Shown in pieces: positions 55,728 to 64,000 of a stretch of 64,000 nucleotides of DNA. This DNA is from Candidatus Thioglobus vulcanius (lineage in GTDB: Bacteria > Pseudomonadota > Gammaproteobacteria > PS1 > Pseudothioglobaceae). Each line of letters starts with the position of its first letter. The stretch's first letter is position 1. Made by a program: the position numbers and the translations under genes. Where the stretch lies: the NCBI GenBank assembly GCA_910595855.1, contig CAJVCJ010000021.1, positions 17,962-81,961 of the forward strand, given 5' to 3'. The notes under the pieces were generated by a model that worked only from the letters and a program-made list of their open reading frames with translations, had not been told where the DNA came from and did no database searches.

Positions 55728-56197
55728 AATTTAAAACCGGCCTAGGGCAAGATTCACATGCTTTTGAAGATAATAACAAGCCGTTATTATTAGCAGGGAT
55801 TGATTTTGATTTTAATCAAGGCTTAAGAGCAAATAGCGATGGCGATGTATTGTTACATGCGCTGACTAATGCAATATCGTCAATAACTGGTGTTAATATA
55901 CTCGGCATTAAGGCGGATGAATTATGTCAGCAAGGCGTTACTGATAGTAGTGAATATTTAAAACTAACCTTACTCAACTTACACAACTGGGATATACAGC
56001 ATGTTGCTATTTCTATTGAATGTTTAATGCCAAAAATCTCACCAAAAATTAATGAGATGAAAGCCAATTTGGCCAAATTATTAAATATTTCCACTGCGGA
56101 TATTGGTATTACTGCCACTACGGGTGAAGGTCTTACTTCTTTTGGTAGAGGTGAAGGTATTCAAGTTTTATGCATTGTTAGCGTCACCCAATCATGA
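55724..56197 (+). CDS. ispF: 2-C-methyl-D-erythritol 2,4-cyclodiphosphate synthase
   Basis: 157 residues. Fifth step of the MEP pathway. Metal ligands in GQDSHAFE (D10, H12); ANSDGDVLLHALTNA; and C-terminal TATTGEGLTSFGRGEGI. Start overlaps ispD and end overlaps murC (ATGA). Confidence 0.96.
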   Translation: MKFKTGLGQDSHAFEDNNKPLLLAGIDFDFNQGLRANSDGDVLLHALTNAISSITGVNILGIKADELCQQGVTDSSEYLKLTLLNLHNWDIQHVAISIECLMPKISPKINEMKANLAKLLNISTADIGITATTGEGLTSFGRGEGIQVLCIVSVTQS

Positions 56198-57615
56198 AAA
56201 ACTTAAGACAGATTTCTAAGTCTAGAATCAATAAAATACATTTTGTTGGTATTGGCGGCTCTGGCATGAGTGGCATTGCCGAAGTTCTACATAACCTAGG
56301 CTATCAAATTTCTGGCTCAGATATTAATCAAAATAGCATTACCAAAAGACTATCCGATATGGGCTGCAAGATCAGTCAAGGACACCATCAAGATAATATT
56401 GATCAAGCTCAAGCTGTGGTCATTTCAAGTGCTATTGATTCACTTAATGTTGAACTCGTTAAAGCTAAACAATTACATCTTCCGATTGTCCCTAGAGCTG
56501 AAATGTTGGCAGAAATCATGCGTTTTAGATTTGGAATTGCTGTGTCAGGTACCCATGGAAAAACCACCACTACCAGTATTATTACGCATATTCTCAATCA
56601 AGCAAATCTTGATCCAACTTATATTATTGGTGGTATTTTAAATTCAAATGGCATTAATGCAAAACTTGGTGAAAGTGATTATTTAGTTGCTGAAGCAGAT
56701 GAATCGGATGCATCCTTTCTACACTTACAACCCATGCTTAGCGTAATTACTAATGTTGATGAAGATCACATGTCTACCTATGGAAATGACTATCAACAAT
56801 TGAAAGATGCTTTTGTTAGCTTTGCTTCTAATCTGCCTTTTTATGGCGCATGTATTCTTTGTACAGATGATACTGGGGTAAAAGATATTGTAGATGATAT
56901 TCACCGCCCTATTGTTAGCTATGGTTTCAATTCAGAGGCTGACATACGTGCCACTAATGTCAAGCAAGCAGGAATGCAAATGCATTTTGATGTTGCTTGC
57001 TCGCACAATAAAGACAAATATAAAAAGTCTTTTCACATTCAATTAAATCTAATTGGTCGGCATAATATTCTGAATACTCTGGCTGCAATTGGAATTTGCT
57101 GTGAACTTGACATTGAGGTTGAGATCATTCAATCAGCACTAAATGAATTTTCAGGTGTTGCCAGAAGACTTGATTATCATCAGCAATTAACTATTAACAA
57201 ACAATCAGTTGAGCTCTTTGATGATTATGGCCACCACCCAGTTGAAGTAAGCGCCATTTTCAACTCATTAAAAAACACCTATCCGGATAAGCGTTTGGTG
57301 GTTATTTTTCAGCCACATCGATATTCTCGAACTCGAGATCTTTTCGATGACTTTGCCCGAGTCTTGTCAACAGCAGATAGTTTAATTTTATTGGACATCT
57401 ACCCTGCGAGTGAACAACCTATTGCCCAAATTAGCAGCTCAACATTGGCAGAAGCTATTAGAAAAAGATCAACTCTAAATCCAGTTGTCATTAAAAATAC
57501 ACAAGAAGTGTTGAGTGTTCTGCCAAACTTGATTAATAAAAATGATGTACTGTTAACTTTAGGTGCAGGTGACATCCATGCATTGCCAAGCTTATTGAAA
57601 GCACATTACCATTAA
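56194..57615 (+). CDS. murC: UDP-N-acetylmuramate--L-alanine ligase MurC
   Basis: 473 residues. Adds L-Ala to UDP-MurNAc. Seen: HFVGIGGSGMSGIAEVL, ATP-binding SGTHGKTTTTS, EADESDASFL, and FDDYGHHPVEV. Start of a division/cell-wall run murC-murB-ddl-ftsQ coupled to the isoprenoid genes. Confidence 0.97.
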   Translation: MKNLRQISKSRINKIHFVGIGGSGMSGIAEVLHNLGYQISGSDINQNSITKRLSDMGCKISQGHHQDNIDQAQAVVISSAIDSLNVELVKAKQLHLPIVPRAEMLAEIMRFRFGIAVSGTHGKTTTTSIITHILNQANLDPTYIIGGILNSNGINAKLGESDYLVAEADESDASFLHLQPMLSVITNVDEDHMSTYGNDYQQLKDAFVSFASNLPFYGACILCTDDTGVKDIVDDIHRPIVSYGFNSEADIRATNVKQAGMQMHFDVACSHNKDKYKKSFHIQLNLIGRHNILNTLAAIGICCELDIEVEIIQSALNEFSGVARRLDYHQQLTINKQSVELFDDYGHHPVEVSAIFNSLKNTYPDKRLVVIFQPHRYSRTRDLFDDFARVLSTADSLILLDIYPASEQPIAQISSSTLAEAIRKRSTLNPVVIKNTQEVLSVLPNLINKNDVLLTLGAGDIHALPSLLKAHYH

Positions 57616-57625
57616 AAAATACAAT

Positions 57626-58459
57626 ATGCTAAAGCACAATGAGCCTATGGCCTTACACTGCTCTTTACGGGCCGGAGGTTTAGCTCAAGATTTTTACACG
57701 CCTGAAAGTGTTAGCAAGCTTGTTGATTTTCTAAAACAAAATGTACAGCCTGTTTTGTTTATTGGATTAGGTAGCAATCTGTTGATTCGAGATCAAGGCT
57801 TTAAAGGTGTTGTGATTAAACTCACCCTGCTTAAATCTATTAGTCTTGATAAGACTAAAATCACAGTAGATTCAGGGGTGACGTTAGCAAAATTATCTAG
57901 ATTTTTATTGGCAAACAAGCTTTATGGTGGTGAGTTTTTAAGCGCCATTCCAGGTACGATTGGTGGTGCTTTAGCAATGAATGCTGGTGCTTTTGGCGCT
58001 GAATTTTGGCAGTTTGTTAATAGCGTAACAACCATCAATAATTCAGGAGAAGTATTTCAGCGTTATGTTGAGGATTTTGATATAGGCTATCGAAGTGTCA
58101 AACCTAACCATAAAGATGAATACTTTATTTCCGCAAAGTTAAGCTTTAGCAGCAAACTGTCTAATCAAAATATTCAAGACTTATTAGATAAAAGAAATAC
58201 CTCACAGCCAATTGGACTACCTAGTTGCGGCAGTGTTTTTAAAAATCCAATTAACTTATATGCTGCTCAGTTAATTGAACAAGCTGGACTTAAAGGATTT
58301 TGCATTGGTGGTGCTTGCATCTCTAGTAAACATGCTAATTTTATTATCAACAATAACAAGGCAAGTGCTAATGACATTGAAAATTTAATTTTACACATTC
58401 AACAAGCCGTAAAATTAAACTCAAATATTGACTTAGAAACTGAGCTTAAAATTATATGA
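57626..58459 (+). CDS. murB: UDP-N-acetylenolpyruvoylglucosamine reductase MurB
   Basis: 277 residues. FAD enzyme making UDP-MurNAc. FAD-binding GLGSNLLIRD, AIPGTIGGALAMNAGAFG, and GYRSV plus GSVFKNP with the catalytic serine or cysteine region (LPSCGSVFKNP). Short, type I-like without the extended insert. 10 bp after murC; overlaps ddl. Confidence 0.95.
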   Translation: MLKHNEPMALHCSLRAGGLAQDFYTPESVSKLVDFLKQNVQPVLFIGLGSNLLIRDQGFKGVVIKLTLLKSISLDKTKITVDSGVTLAKLSRFLLANKLYGGEFLSAIPGTIGGALAMNAGAFGAEFWQFVNSVTTINNSGEVFQRYVEDFDIGYRSVKPNHKDEYFISAKLSFSSKLSNQNIQDLLDKRNTSQPIGLPSCGSVFKNPINLYAAQLIEQAGLKGFCIGGACISSKHANFIINNNKASANDIENLILHIQQAVKLNSNIDLETELKII

Positions 58460-59337
58460 TTGCTGTATTAATGGGTGGTAATTCTGCTGAACGAGAAGTC
58501 TCCCTAGTAAGTGGCGAAGCAGTTTATCAATCCCTGATAAGACAAGAAATTGAATGTTTTAAATTTGATTGGAAAGGTGATAATTTAGCTAAGCTTTGGG
58601 ATGAAACATTTGATCTAGCCTTTATCATCCTTCATGGTCGTGGTGGTGAAGATGGTTATATTCAAATGCAGCTTGAGAAGCGAAATATTGCCTATACAGG
58701 GTCTAACTCTCAGTCAAGCGCCAATGGCATGAATAAACACCTAAGCAAGAAAATTTGGAAAAATTCAGAGCTTCCTTTAGCATCTTCTATCTTGGTTGAT
58801 CGAAAGGATATTGTGCCTGATATAAATTTTGCACTACCTTGGGCAGTAAAACCCGTTTGTGAAGGTTCTAGTATCGGCATTAGCAAGGTCGCTCAAATTC
58901 AAGACTTAGGCCAAGCACTAGAATTGGCTTGGCAATATGATGATCAAGTTTTGGTTGAACAGTGGATAGAAGGCGATGAATATACAGTGGCAATCCTAGG
59001 CGATAAAGCCCTGTCTGTTATTAAAATTGTGAGTGATCAAGATTTTTATAACTATGACTCTAAATACCACTCCAATACCACTCAATATCTTTGCCCTTGT
59101 GGCTTGAGTAGCTCGCAAGAATTACACATACAAGCGTTAGCACTCAAGGCTTTTGATTCTATTGGGGCGCACGGATGGGGGCGCATTGACTTTATTGTCG
59201 ATAAAAAAAATAAGCCTTATTTATTAGAAATCAACACCGTACCAGGCATGACTTCTCATTCTCTCGTACCAATGGCAGCAAAAGCTAATGAGATAAGTTT
59301 TGATCAGCTGATCAAGTGTATTATTAATGAAATTTAA
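58456..59337 (+). CDS. ddl: D-alanine--D-alanine ligase
   Basis: 293 residues, ATP-grasp. VLMGGNSAEREVSLVSG at the N-terminus, LHGRGGEDGYIQ, PVCEGSSIGI, and LLEINTVPGMTSHSLVP at the metal/ATP site. Makes the D-Ala-D-Ala end of the peptidoglycan precursor. Four-base overlap with murB, 11-base overlap with ftsQ: the classical DdlB position of the dcw cluster. Confidence 0.96.
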   Translation: MIAVLMGGNSAEREVSLVSGEAVYQSLIRQEIECFKFDWKGDNLAKLWDETFDLAFIILHGRGGEDGYIQMQLEKRNIAYTGSNSQSSANGMNKHLSKKIWKNSELPLASSILVDRKDIVPDINFALPWAVKPVCEGSSIGISKVAQIQDLGQALELAWQYDDQVLVEQWIEGDEYTVAILGDKALSVIKIVSDQDFYNYDSKYHSNTTQYLCPCGLSSSQELHIQALALKAFDSIGAHGWGRIDFIVDKKNKPYLLEINTVPGMTSHSLVPMAAKANEISFDQLIKCIINEI

Positions 59338-60109
59338 GAAAAAAAATAAACGTAAACTTTCCATTGCTCAGCATCTAAAGCGCTGGATCAAGCCTTTGCT
59401 ATTACTATTAGTGCTTTTAGTAATTAGCTGGAATATCTATCAATACAATCCAAGCGAATTATTAAAAGTATCTGTTAACTGGACAATTGATCGCACTCAT
59501 TTAGTTGATAAACTCAGTTTAGAAAAGAAAATAGAACCTTTGGCTAATGAATTTCATCAGCTGGATTTACATGATATCAAACATGAATTAGAGCTTCACC
59601 CTTGGGTACTGGAAGCGCAAGTAAAACGCTTATTTTTAGATGCGATTGATATTAATATTATCACTCATGAAATCGCCACTCATTGGCAAAATATTGCCTG
59701 CGAACAAGACCAATCAAAAGATAATTGTCAGGGGTATGTCACCACAACAGGGTTGATTATTACACCAAAAAATTTGTTTTATCATCAACAAGAAGAAGAA
59801 TCCAGCAATGCTATCGAACTTCACTCCATTTATGATTTAAGCAAAAATGACTCACTGCTGAATGAATATCAAGCTTATCAACAAATTTTAACCAAAATGA
59901 AAATCGAAAAATTCGTGAAAAGCAACATTGATAGCTTAAGCATAAAGCCAAATATTACAGTTATATTAGGTTACAACCAACAACAACAGCGTTTGGAAAA
60001 TTTTATTAAAATCTATGCCAAGTTAAGAAAGAAAGTTCCACTAAAGAAACTTAATAAGGCCACTTACGATATGCGCTACTCAAAAGGATTTACACTGAAG
60101 TATCAGTAG
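59327..60109 (+). CDS. ftsQ: Cell division protein FtsQ
   Basis: 260 residues. Basic N-terminus, one membrane segment (about 22-42), then the periplasmic POTRA domain (VDKLSLEKKIEPL to the HPWVLEAQVKRLFLDAIDINI stretch) and a beta domain ending GFTLKYQ. Recruits FtsB and FtsL. In most gammaproteobacteria ftsA and ftsZ follow; here the cluster ends and the next gene is convergent with a 20-bp overlap. Confidence 0.9.
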   Translation: MKFKKKNKRKLSIAQHLKRWIKPLLLLLVLLVISWNIYQYNPSELLKVSVNWTIDRTHLVDKLSLEKKIEPLANEFHQLDLHDIKHELELHPWVLEAQVKRLFLDAIDINIITHEIATHWQNIACEQDQSKDNCQGYVTTTGLIITPKNLFYHQQEEESSNAIELHSIYDLSKNDSLLNEYQAYQQILTKMKIEKFVKSNIDSLSIKPNITVILGYNQQQQRLENFIKIYAKLRKKVPLKKLNKATYDMRYSKGFTLKYQ

Positions 60110-60779
60110 AAATCAATTGATAGCACATGGCTAAATTCACCAAACTCCAATAAAATACAATCACTTTTACCGCCCATACAAAGAAATCAGGCAGGCCAAT
60201 GGCGCCAAATGAAAATGTTGCAATCATGCCAATTAGTGCAGGAATAATAGCTTGTAATAAAAACAAATTAGCCTGGGTTACAAAATTTAAATTCCACTTA
60301 TATTTTGAAGGTTGTTGAATAGCAATATTTACAAAATTCAATGTAATTGGAATAATCAGAAAGTAAGCAATTAATTGTAAAAAACCAAGCCCGGTTAACA
60401 TAACAGGGATTGTCGTTACAAAACCAACAACCAAAGTTAAACCAATAAACCGACCTATCTGACTAAGGTTGAAAACAGGTGTTTTAATCGAAACACTTTG
60501 ATCACCCATGATTACCAAACGATACATATTAATCGATAAACTCAAATAGCCATATAAAAACAACACCAAGTAAAGTAGCATACTTTCTGGCAATACAACA
60601 TCAGTTACTTGGTTACCTTGAAATACCGTCTCCATCAATTCAAACATCTGCGGCAAAATAAATAAAAATGGTAGTGACACCAAGATGGGTAGAATTGAGA
60701 TTTCAACAATCTTTTTCCAATGGGTTAAAGCAAAAGCAAAGCTTGCTAAAATTATTTTATTAATAGGAAGTATATTCAT
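60090..60779 (-). CDS. Unknown multi-pass membrane protein
   Basis: 229 residues with about six hydrophobic segments (around 25-45, 66-86, 110-130, 132-152, 170-190, 200-222). No catalytic motif that I can identify. It lies 5 bp after mltD on the same strand. Similar hydrophobic proteins (YciC-like) occur in this group of bacteria, but I cannot assign a family with confidence. Confidence 0.7.
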   Translation of the reverse strand: MNILPINKIILASFAFALTHWKKIVEISILPILVSLPFLFILPQMFELMETVFQGNQVTDVVLPESMLLYLVLFLYGYLSLSINMYRLVIMGDQSVSIKTPVFNLSQIGRFIGLTLVVGFVTTIPVMLTGLGFLQLIAYFLIIPITLNFVNIAIQQPSKYKWNLNFVTQANLFLLQAIIPALIGMIATFSFGAIGLPDFFVWAVKVIVFYWSLVNLAMCYQLISTDTSV

Positions 60780-60784
60780 AAGGT

Positions 60785-62302
60785 TTATTTCATATTTGTA
60801 TTCATTATATTAACCATAATGGTTAATTTTTGTCCGGGCTGCAATGGCTTATTGGCTAATTGATTCCATTGCTTAATTTGCAAAACAGTAACGCCAAACT
60901 TAGTAGCAATCACAGACAAATTATCGCCATTTTTAACTCGGTAAGAGACTTTTCTATCAATATTAATACCCAATGTCGTTATCAAGGACAAATCTTTTTT
61001 TGCAATTGATTTAGACTGCCATATAAGCAATTTCTTGCCAAGCTTTAAAGGTTCTGAGCGCTTCAGATGATTCCATTTAATCAAACTATTGATAGTTACC
61101 TTGTATTTTCTAGCAATTAACCATAAGCTATCACCAGAAACAATTGTATGAATGACTTTACGGTCTGATTTCCTAGAATCTAGTCGTGATTTTTCACGTT
61201 GAGATTCAGACAATGAATACTCATCACTATGCTTTTGCGCAATGGGAACAATTAAATAATCACCTGCCTTTATCATATGACCATCAAGATGATTAACACT
61301 GGCTATTTGACTAATAATTGTCGCATGCTTTCTTGCAATTAAACTCAAACTATCTCCAGGTTTTACTTGATAGCGAACCCATTTAAGCTTATCAATATTG
61401 GGATTATTTTGCATAGCTCGTTTAAATAATGCCATATTGTTATTTGGTAAAAGCAATGTGTAAGATTCGTTGCTTGGTGTTGCCCAGCGCTTTAAACCTG
61501 GGTTCAAAGTATACAGCTCTTCTATTTCTAGCTCAGACCACTCAGCAATTAACGCAAGATCAAACTGACTTGTAAGCTTAATTGATTGTATGGAGGGTTG
61601 ATTAATTACAGGTGTAATCGTTTGACTGTATTTTTCTGGATGTCGAATTAATTCAGTAACCGCTAAGAGTCTTGGTACGTAGCCTTTGGTTTCTTTTGGC
61701 AGTTTAAGATGCCAGAAATCTGTTGGCTTACCTTGGGCTCTGTTTGCTTTAATCGCTCTTTGCACACGGCCAGGACCAGAGTTGTAGGCAGCAATTGCAA
61801 GCAACCAATCACCTTTAAATAACTTTTTTAAATTTTTAAGATACTTAACAGCCGCCTTGGTTGATGCCAAAACATCTCGACGTCCGTCATACCACCAATT
61901 ATCCTTCAAGCCGTAAAGCTTTCCTGTTGAAGGAATAAATTGCCATAGGCCTGATGCCGTTCCGTGCGAATATGAAAAAGGATAATATGCTGATTCAACA
62001 ATAGGAAGTAAGGCGATTTCCAGCGGCAATCCTGCACGCTCAACCTCTTGAGTGACCAAATACAAATACGGTTCAGCTCGCTTAGTGATGCGAGTTAAAT
62101 AATCAGGGTGCTTCTTAAACCAATCAATATGCCAATATAGCTGACTGTCATTCTCAGCAGTTAATGTTGATCGGTTAACAATATAACGCCAAAGATCCTT
62201 TTCAACAATAGGCTGGGGGTTTATCGATGATAATTCTGGAAGGTTAGTTTTTTTTACTTGAAGAGGTTTAACATCACTTTGACTACTACAAGCGCCTAGC
62301 AA
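60785..62302 (-). CDS. mltD: Membrane-bound lytic transglycosylase D, three LysM domains (start unresolved)
   Basis: About 505 residues as given. Lytic transglycosylase domain with catalytic glutamate in LLPIVESAYYPFSYS, then GTASGLWQFIPSTGKLYGL and AIAAYNSGPGRVQRA. Three LysM repeats at the C-terminus (VKPGDSLSLIARKH, VSGDSLWLIARKY, VKNGDNLSVIATKF). The TTG at 62302 gives MLGAC, so the lipobox LLGAC would lie at the very N-terminus. The frame stays open upstream for a proper signal (KQLFFSVFLLLGAC) back to a stop near the bolA end, but contains no ATG, GTG or TTG there. The true start may be a rare codon. Confidence 0.88.
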   Translation of the reverse strand: MLGACSSQSDVKPLQVKKTNLPELSSINPQPIVEKDLWRYIVNRSTLTAENDSQLYWHIDWFKKHPDYLTRITKRAEPYLYLVTQEVERAGLPLEIALLPIVESAYYPFSYSHGTASGLWQFIPSTGKLYGLKDNWWYDGRRDVLASTKAAVKYLKNLKKLFKGDWLLAIAAYNSGPGRVQRAIKANRAQGKPTDFWHLKLPKETKGYVPRLLAVTELIRHPEKYSQTITPVINQPSIQSIKLTSQFDLALIAEWSELEIEELYTLNPGLKRWATPSNESYTLLLPNNNMALFKRAMQNNPNIDKLKWVRYQVKPGDSLSLIARKHATIISQIASVNHLDGHMIKAGDYLIVPIAQKHSDEYSLSESQREKSRLDSRKSDRKVIHTIVSGDSLWLIARKYKVTINSLIKWNHLKRSEPLKLGKKLLIWQSKSIAKKDLSLITTLGINIDRKVSYRVKNGDNLSVIATKFGVTVLQIKQWNQLANKPLQPGQKLTIMVNIMNTNMK

Positions 62303-62337
62303 TAAAAAAACAGAGAAAAATAATTGTTTAGAAAACC

Positions 62338-62655
62338 TTAAGATTTAGATCCGCCTGAACACTGAGGAGAGGCTGGCGCACCACCCTTTGCCGCCCACTC
62401 ATCTTTTGTATAAGTATGCATCGCCAATGCGTGAATATGACCCAGCTCCTCTTTGAATAGCTGGTTAATAAAACGATGTCTTGTGATTAACGCTAAATCA
62501 TTGAAATAATCACTCACAACAATCAACTTAAAATGCGACTCAGTAGCAGGGCCAGAATGATTAGCAGATTCATTTAACACCTCCAAGTAACTTGGTGATA
62601 AAGCTACCTCAAGTTGCTCTGTTAAATGCTGTTGCATTGATGGTGATTCATTCAT
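62338..62655 (-). CDS. bolA: BolA family protein
   Basis: 105 residues. BolA fold with FKLIVVSDYFNDLALITRHRFI and LGHIHALAMHTYTKDEW, including the invariant histidine used for Fe-S coordination with monothiol glutaredoxin. A short C-terminal tail contains one extra cysteine (PQCSGG). Its start overlaps the reductase gene (ATGA), linking it to an Fe-S enzyme. Confidence 0.93.
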   Translation of the reverse strand: MNESPSMQQHLTEQLEVALSPSYLEVLNESANHSGPATESHFKLIVVSDYFNDLALITRHRFINQLFKEELGHIHALAMHTYTKDEWAAKGGAPASPQCSGGSKS

Positions 62656-63665
62656 GATTCGCCCACTTGGTAAGAAAAATCAAAACTATCATTATAAAAA
62701 TTATTTTCAAACATGCCTTTTTTTACAAAAGTGTTGGCGGCTGATCTTACCATTTGAGGCGGACCACATGCATACACTTCATAATTCGTTAGTGTTTTAA
62801 AATCAGCTAAAACTGCCTCGTGAACAAAACCTGTACGTCCTTTCCATGAATCGTCAGGCATTGATAGTACTGGCGTAAAATTAATATTATCAAATTTTTC
62901 AGCCCATTCATTTGGTAAGCTCATGTATAAATCTTGCTCGCTTCTAGCGCCCCAATAGATATGGATTTTTCTTTGACTGCCAGACTCAAGCGCATGCTCA
63001 ACCATCGCTTTAACCGGGCCAAAACCTGTGCCACCCGCCACCATGATCATAGGTTTATCGCCACTCTCTCTTAAATAAAAACTACCTTTAGGGCCTTCAA
63101 TTTTTAATAAAGATTTTTCTTCTAATTCATTAAATACAAAATTGGTAAATTTACCACCCGAGATCAAACGAACGTGAAGCTCAATAAAACCTGTGTTGTG
63201 TGGTGCATTAGCAATTGAAAAAGCTCTAGGCTCAAAATCAGGATGAATCAAGTCAATATATTGACCTGCTAAATACTGCATTGACTCACTGCTAGGAATT
63301 TTCAAGACAACTTTGGCGACATCTCCATTTAAGTGCTCAATTTTAGTTACTTTGCAAGGTAGCGTCTTAACCTCTATGTCAGCAACGCTTTCTAATTCTG
63401 TCACAACAATTGATAAGTCTGTTTTTGCCTGACACTTGCATGGGAGAATCATATTATCAGCAATCTCCTCAGTACTTAAACCAGGTGGGACGCCTTCTTC
63501 ATAGCTAACTTCACCCTCGATTAAGGTAGCCTTGCATTTACCACAAAAACCATTTCGGCAGCCGTACGGAAAGCCGATGCCATTACTCATGGCGCCATCC
63601 AAGATGGTTTCACCTTTTTCTATTTTAAACTGGCTGCCGGTTACTTGATTTTCTACTGTAAACAT
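62652..63665 (-). CDS. 2Fe-2S / FAD / NAD(P)H reductase (AscD-like)
   Basis: 337 residues: N-terminal plant-type 2Fe-2S domain with CRNGFCGKCKATL and the fourth cysteine in LPCKC; an FAD domain with RAFSIANAPH; and an NAD(P)H domain with MVAGGTGFGPVKAMVEH and ACGPPQMVRSA. This architecture is shared by CDP-6-deoxyhexose reductase-like proteins and by electron-transfer components of oxygenases. No oxygenase or deoxysugar gene is nearby, so the electron acceptor is unknown. Coupled to bolA. Confidence 0.87.
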   Translation of the reverse strand: MFTVENQVTGSQFKIEKGETILDGAMSNGIGFPYGCRNGFCGKCKATLIEGEVSYEEGVPPGLSTEEIADNMILPCKCQAKTDLSIVVTELESVADIEVKTLPCKVTKIEHLNGDVAKVVLKIPSSESMQYLAGQYIDLIHPDFEPRAFSIANAPHNTGFIELHVRLISGGKFTNFVFNELEEKSLLKIEGPKGSFYLRESGDKPMIMVAGGTGFGPVKAMVEHALESGSQRKIHIYWGARSEQDLYMSLPNEWAEKFDNINFTPVLSMPDDSWKGRTGFVHEAVLADFKTLTNYEVYACGPPQMVRSAANTFVKKGMFENNFYNDSFDFSYQVGES

Positions 63666-63746
63666 GTATTTATTTTCTAACTATTTTGAATGCTGACATT
63701 ATAATCTAGGTAGTTATGATAAATGCTTACTAATACAAGGATCTTT

Positions 63747-64000
63747 GTGCAAAACCCTCCTGACAATACTGTACTTTTTTTAATGGGCCCTACCGCCTCA
63801 GGAAAGACGGATTTAGCTATCAATATAAGCAAACACCTTAACGCTAGATTGATCAGTGTTGATTCTGCTTTAATTTATAAAAATATGAATATTGGCACAG
63901 CAAAGCCTGATACTCAAACGTTGCTGGATCATCCGCATCATTTGATTGATATTTGTAAGCCTAGCGAAACCTACTCAGCACGTGACTTTACCATTGATGC
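63747..64000 (+). CDS. miaA: tRNA dimethylallyltransferase MiaA (partial)
   Basis: N-terminal 84 codons; the gene runs off the right edge. P-loop [17 protein letters not shown], then [20 protein letters not shown], as in MiaA, which prenylates A37 of tRNA before MiaB acts. I chose the GTG at 63747 because AAGGA lies 7 bases upstream; an in-frame ATG at 63723 lacks a ribosome site. A TATAAT at 63700-63705 could be its promoter. Confidence 0.93.
   Translation, partial: MQNPPDNTVLFLMGPTASGKTDLAINISKHLNARLISVDSALIYKNMNIGTAKPDTQTLLDHPHHLIDICKPSETYSARDFTID

Overview
The window is a dense, AT-rich bacterial chromosome segment with very short intergenic gaps. Gene content and order suggest a sulfur-oxidising, autotrophic gammaproteobacterium, most likely of the SUP05 / Candidatus Thioglobus / bivalve thiotrophic-symbiont lineage. 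The supporting marks are form I RuBisCO with CbbQ and CbbO, nitrate/nitrite transporters next to molybdenum-cofactor genes, a DsrC/TusE-family protein, and typical gammaproteobacterial pairs such as fur-bamE and lolB/hemA-prfA. This assignment is inference from content, not from a marker-gene comparison. I see no tRNA, rRNA, CRISPR array, insertion sequence or phage gene.

Layout. 1-7.6 kb is a nitrate-respiration accessory block: two tandem narK genes (the left one cut by the window edge), then moaE, mobA, moeA-moaC-moaA-moaD and mog, with a DsrC-like gene between moaD and mog. 7.7-17.5 kb is a carbon-fixation and protein-folding block, nearly all on the minus strand: cbbR (divergent), cbbL, cbbS, an unknown 104-aa gene, cbbQ, cbbO, an unknown 84-aa gene, a CnoX/YbbN-like chaperedoxin, then groES-groEL behind a sigma-32 promoter. 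17.6-22.3 kb holds a Fur-box-flanked ferric iron ABC transporter (fbpC, fbpA, fbpB) followed by argJ. 22.5-26.5 kb holds a CDF metal exporter, ruvC, thioredoxin, a YffB/ArsC-like protein, two membrane proteins and dtd. 26.5-33.7 kb is a minus-strand run in transcription order ruvB-ybgC-tolQ-tolR-tolA-(Xre/MbcA-like)-minC-glyS-dtd, plus lolB.

33.8-39.5 kb has hemA-prfA, znuB, fur, a BamE lipoprotein with an unusual helical tail, and ccmA-ccmB. 39.5-42.3 kb is the methyl cycle: metK preceded by a SAM-II/SAM-V-type riboswitch candidate and ahcY preceded by a clear SAH riboswitch, so the two enzymes that make SAM and remove SAH each appear to sense their own metabolite. 42.4-45.8 kb has a GDP-hexose-phosphorylase-like HIT protein, a strongly structured leader with a T14 tract, glyQ, a DedA-like protein and a degenerate LytM lipoprotein. 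45.8-54.6 kb has mscS, miaB-phoH-mnmA-hflD, rpsT, smr-xseA-M23 peptidase-RDD and a small membrane protein. 54.6-60.1 kb is envelope and division: ftsB, ispD-ispF, murC-murB-ddl-ftsQ, with no ftsA or ftsZ following. 60.1-64 kb has a membrane protein, mltD, bolA, a 2Fe-2S reductase and the start of miaA.

The strongest points for follow-up are the SAM/SAH riboswitch pair, the structured region before glyQ with its homopolymer-spaced promoter, the RuBisCO-CnoX-GroESL neighbourhood with two unknown small proteins, the DsrC-like protein whose CysA is a tryptophan, and the VTC2-like HIT protein.
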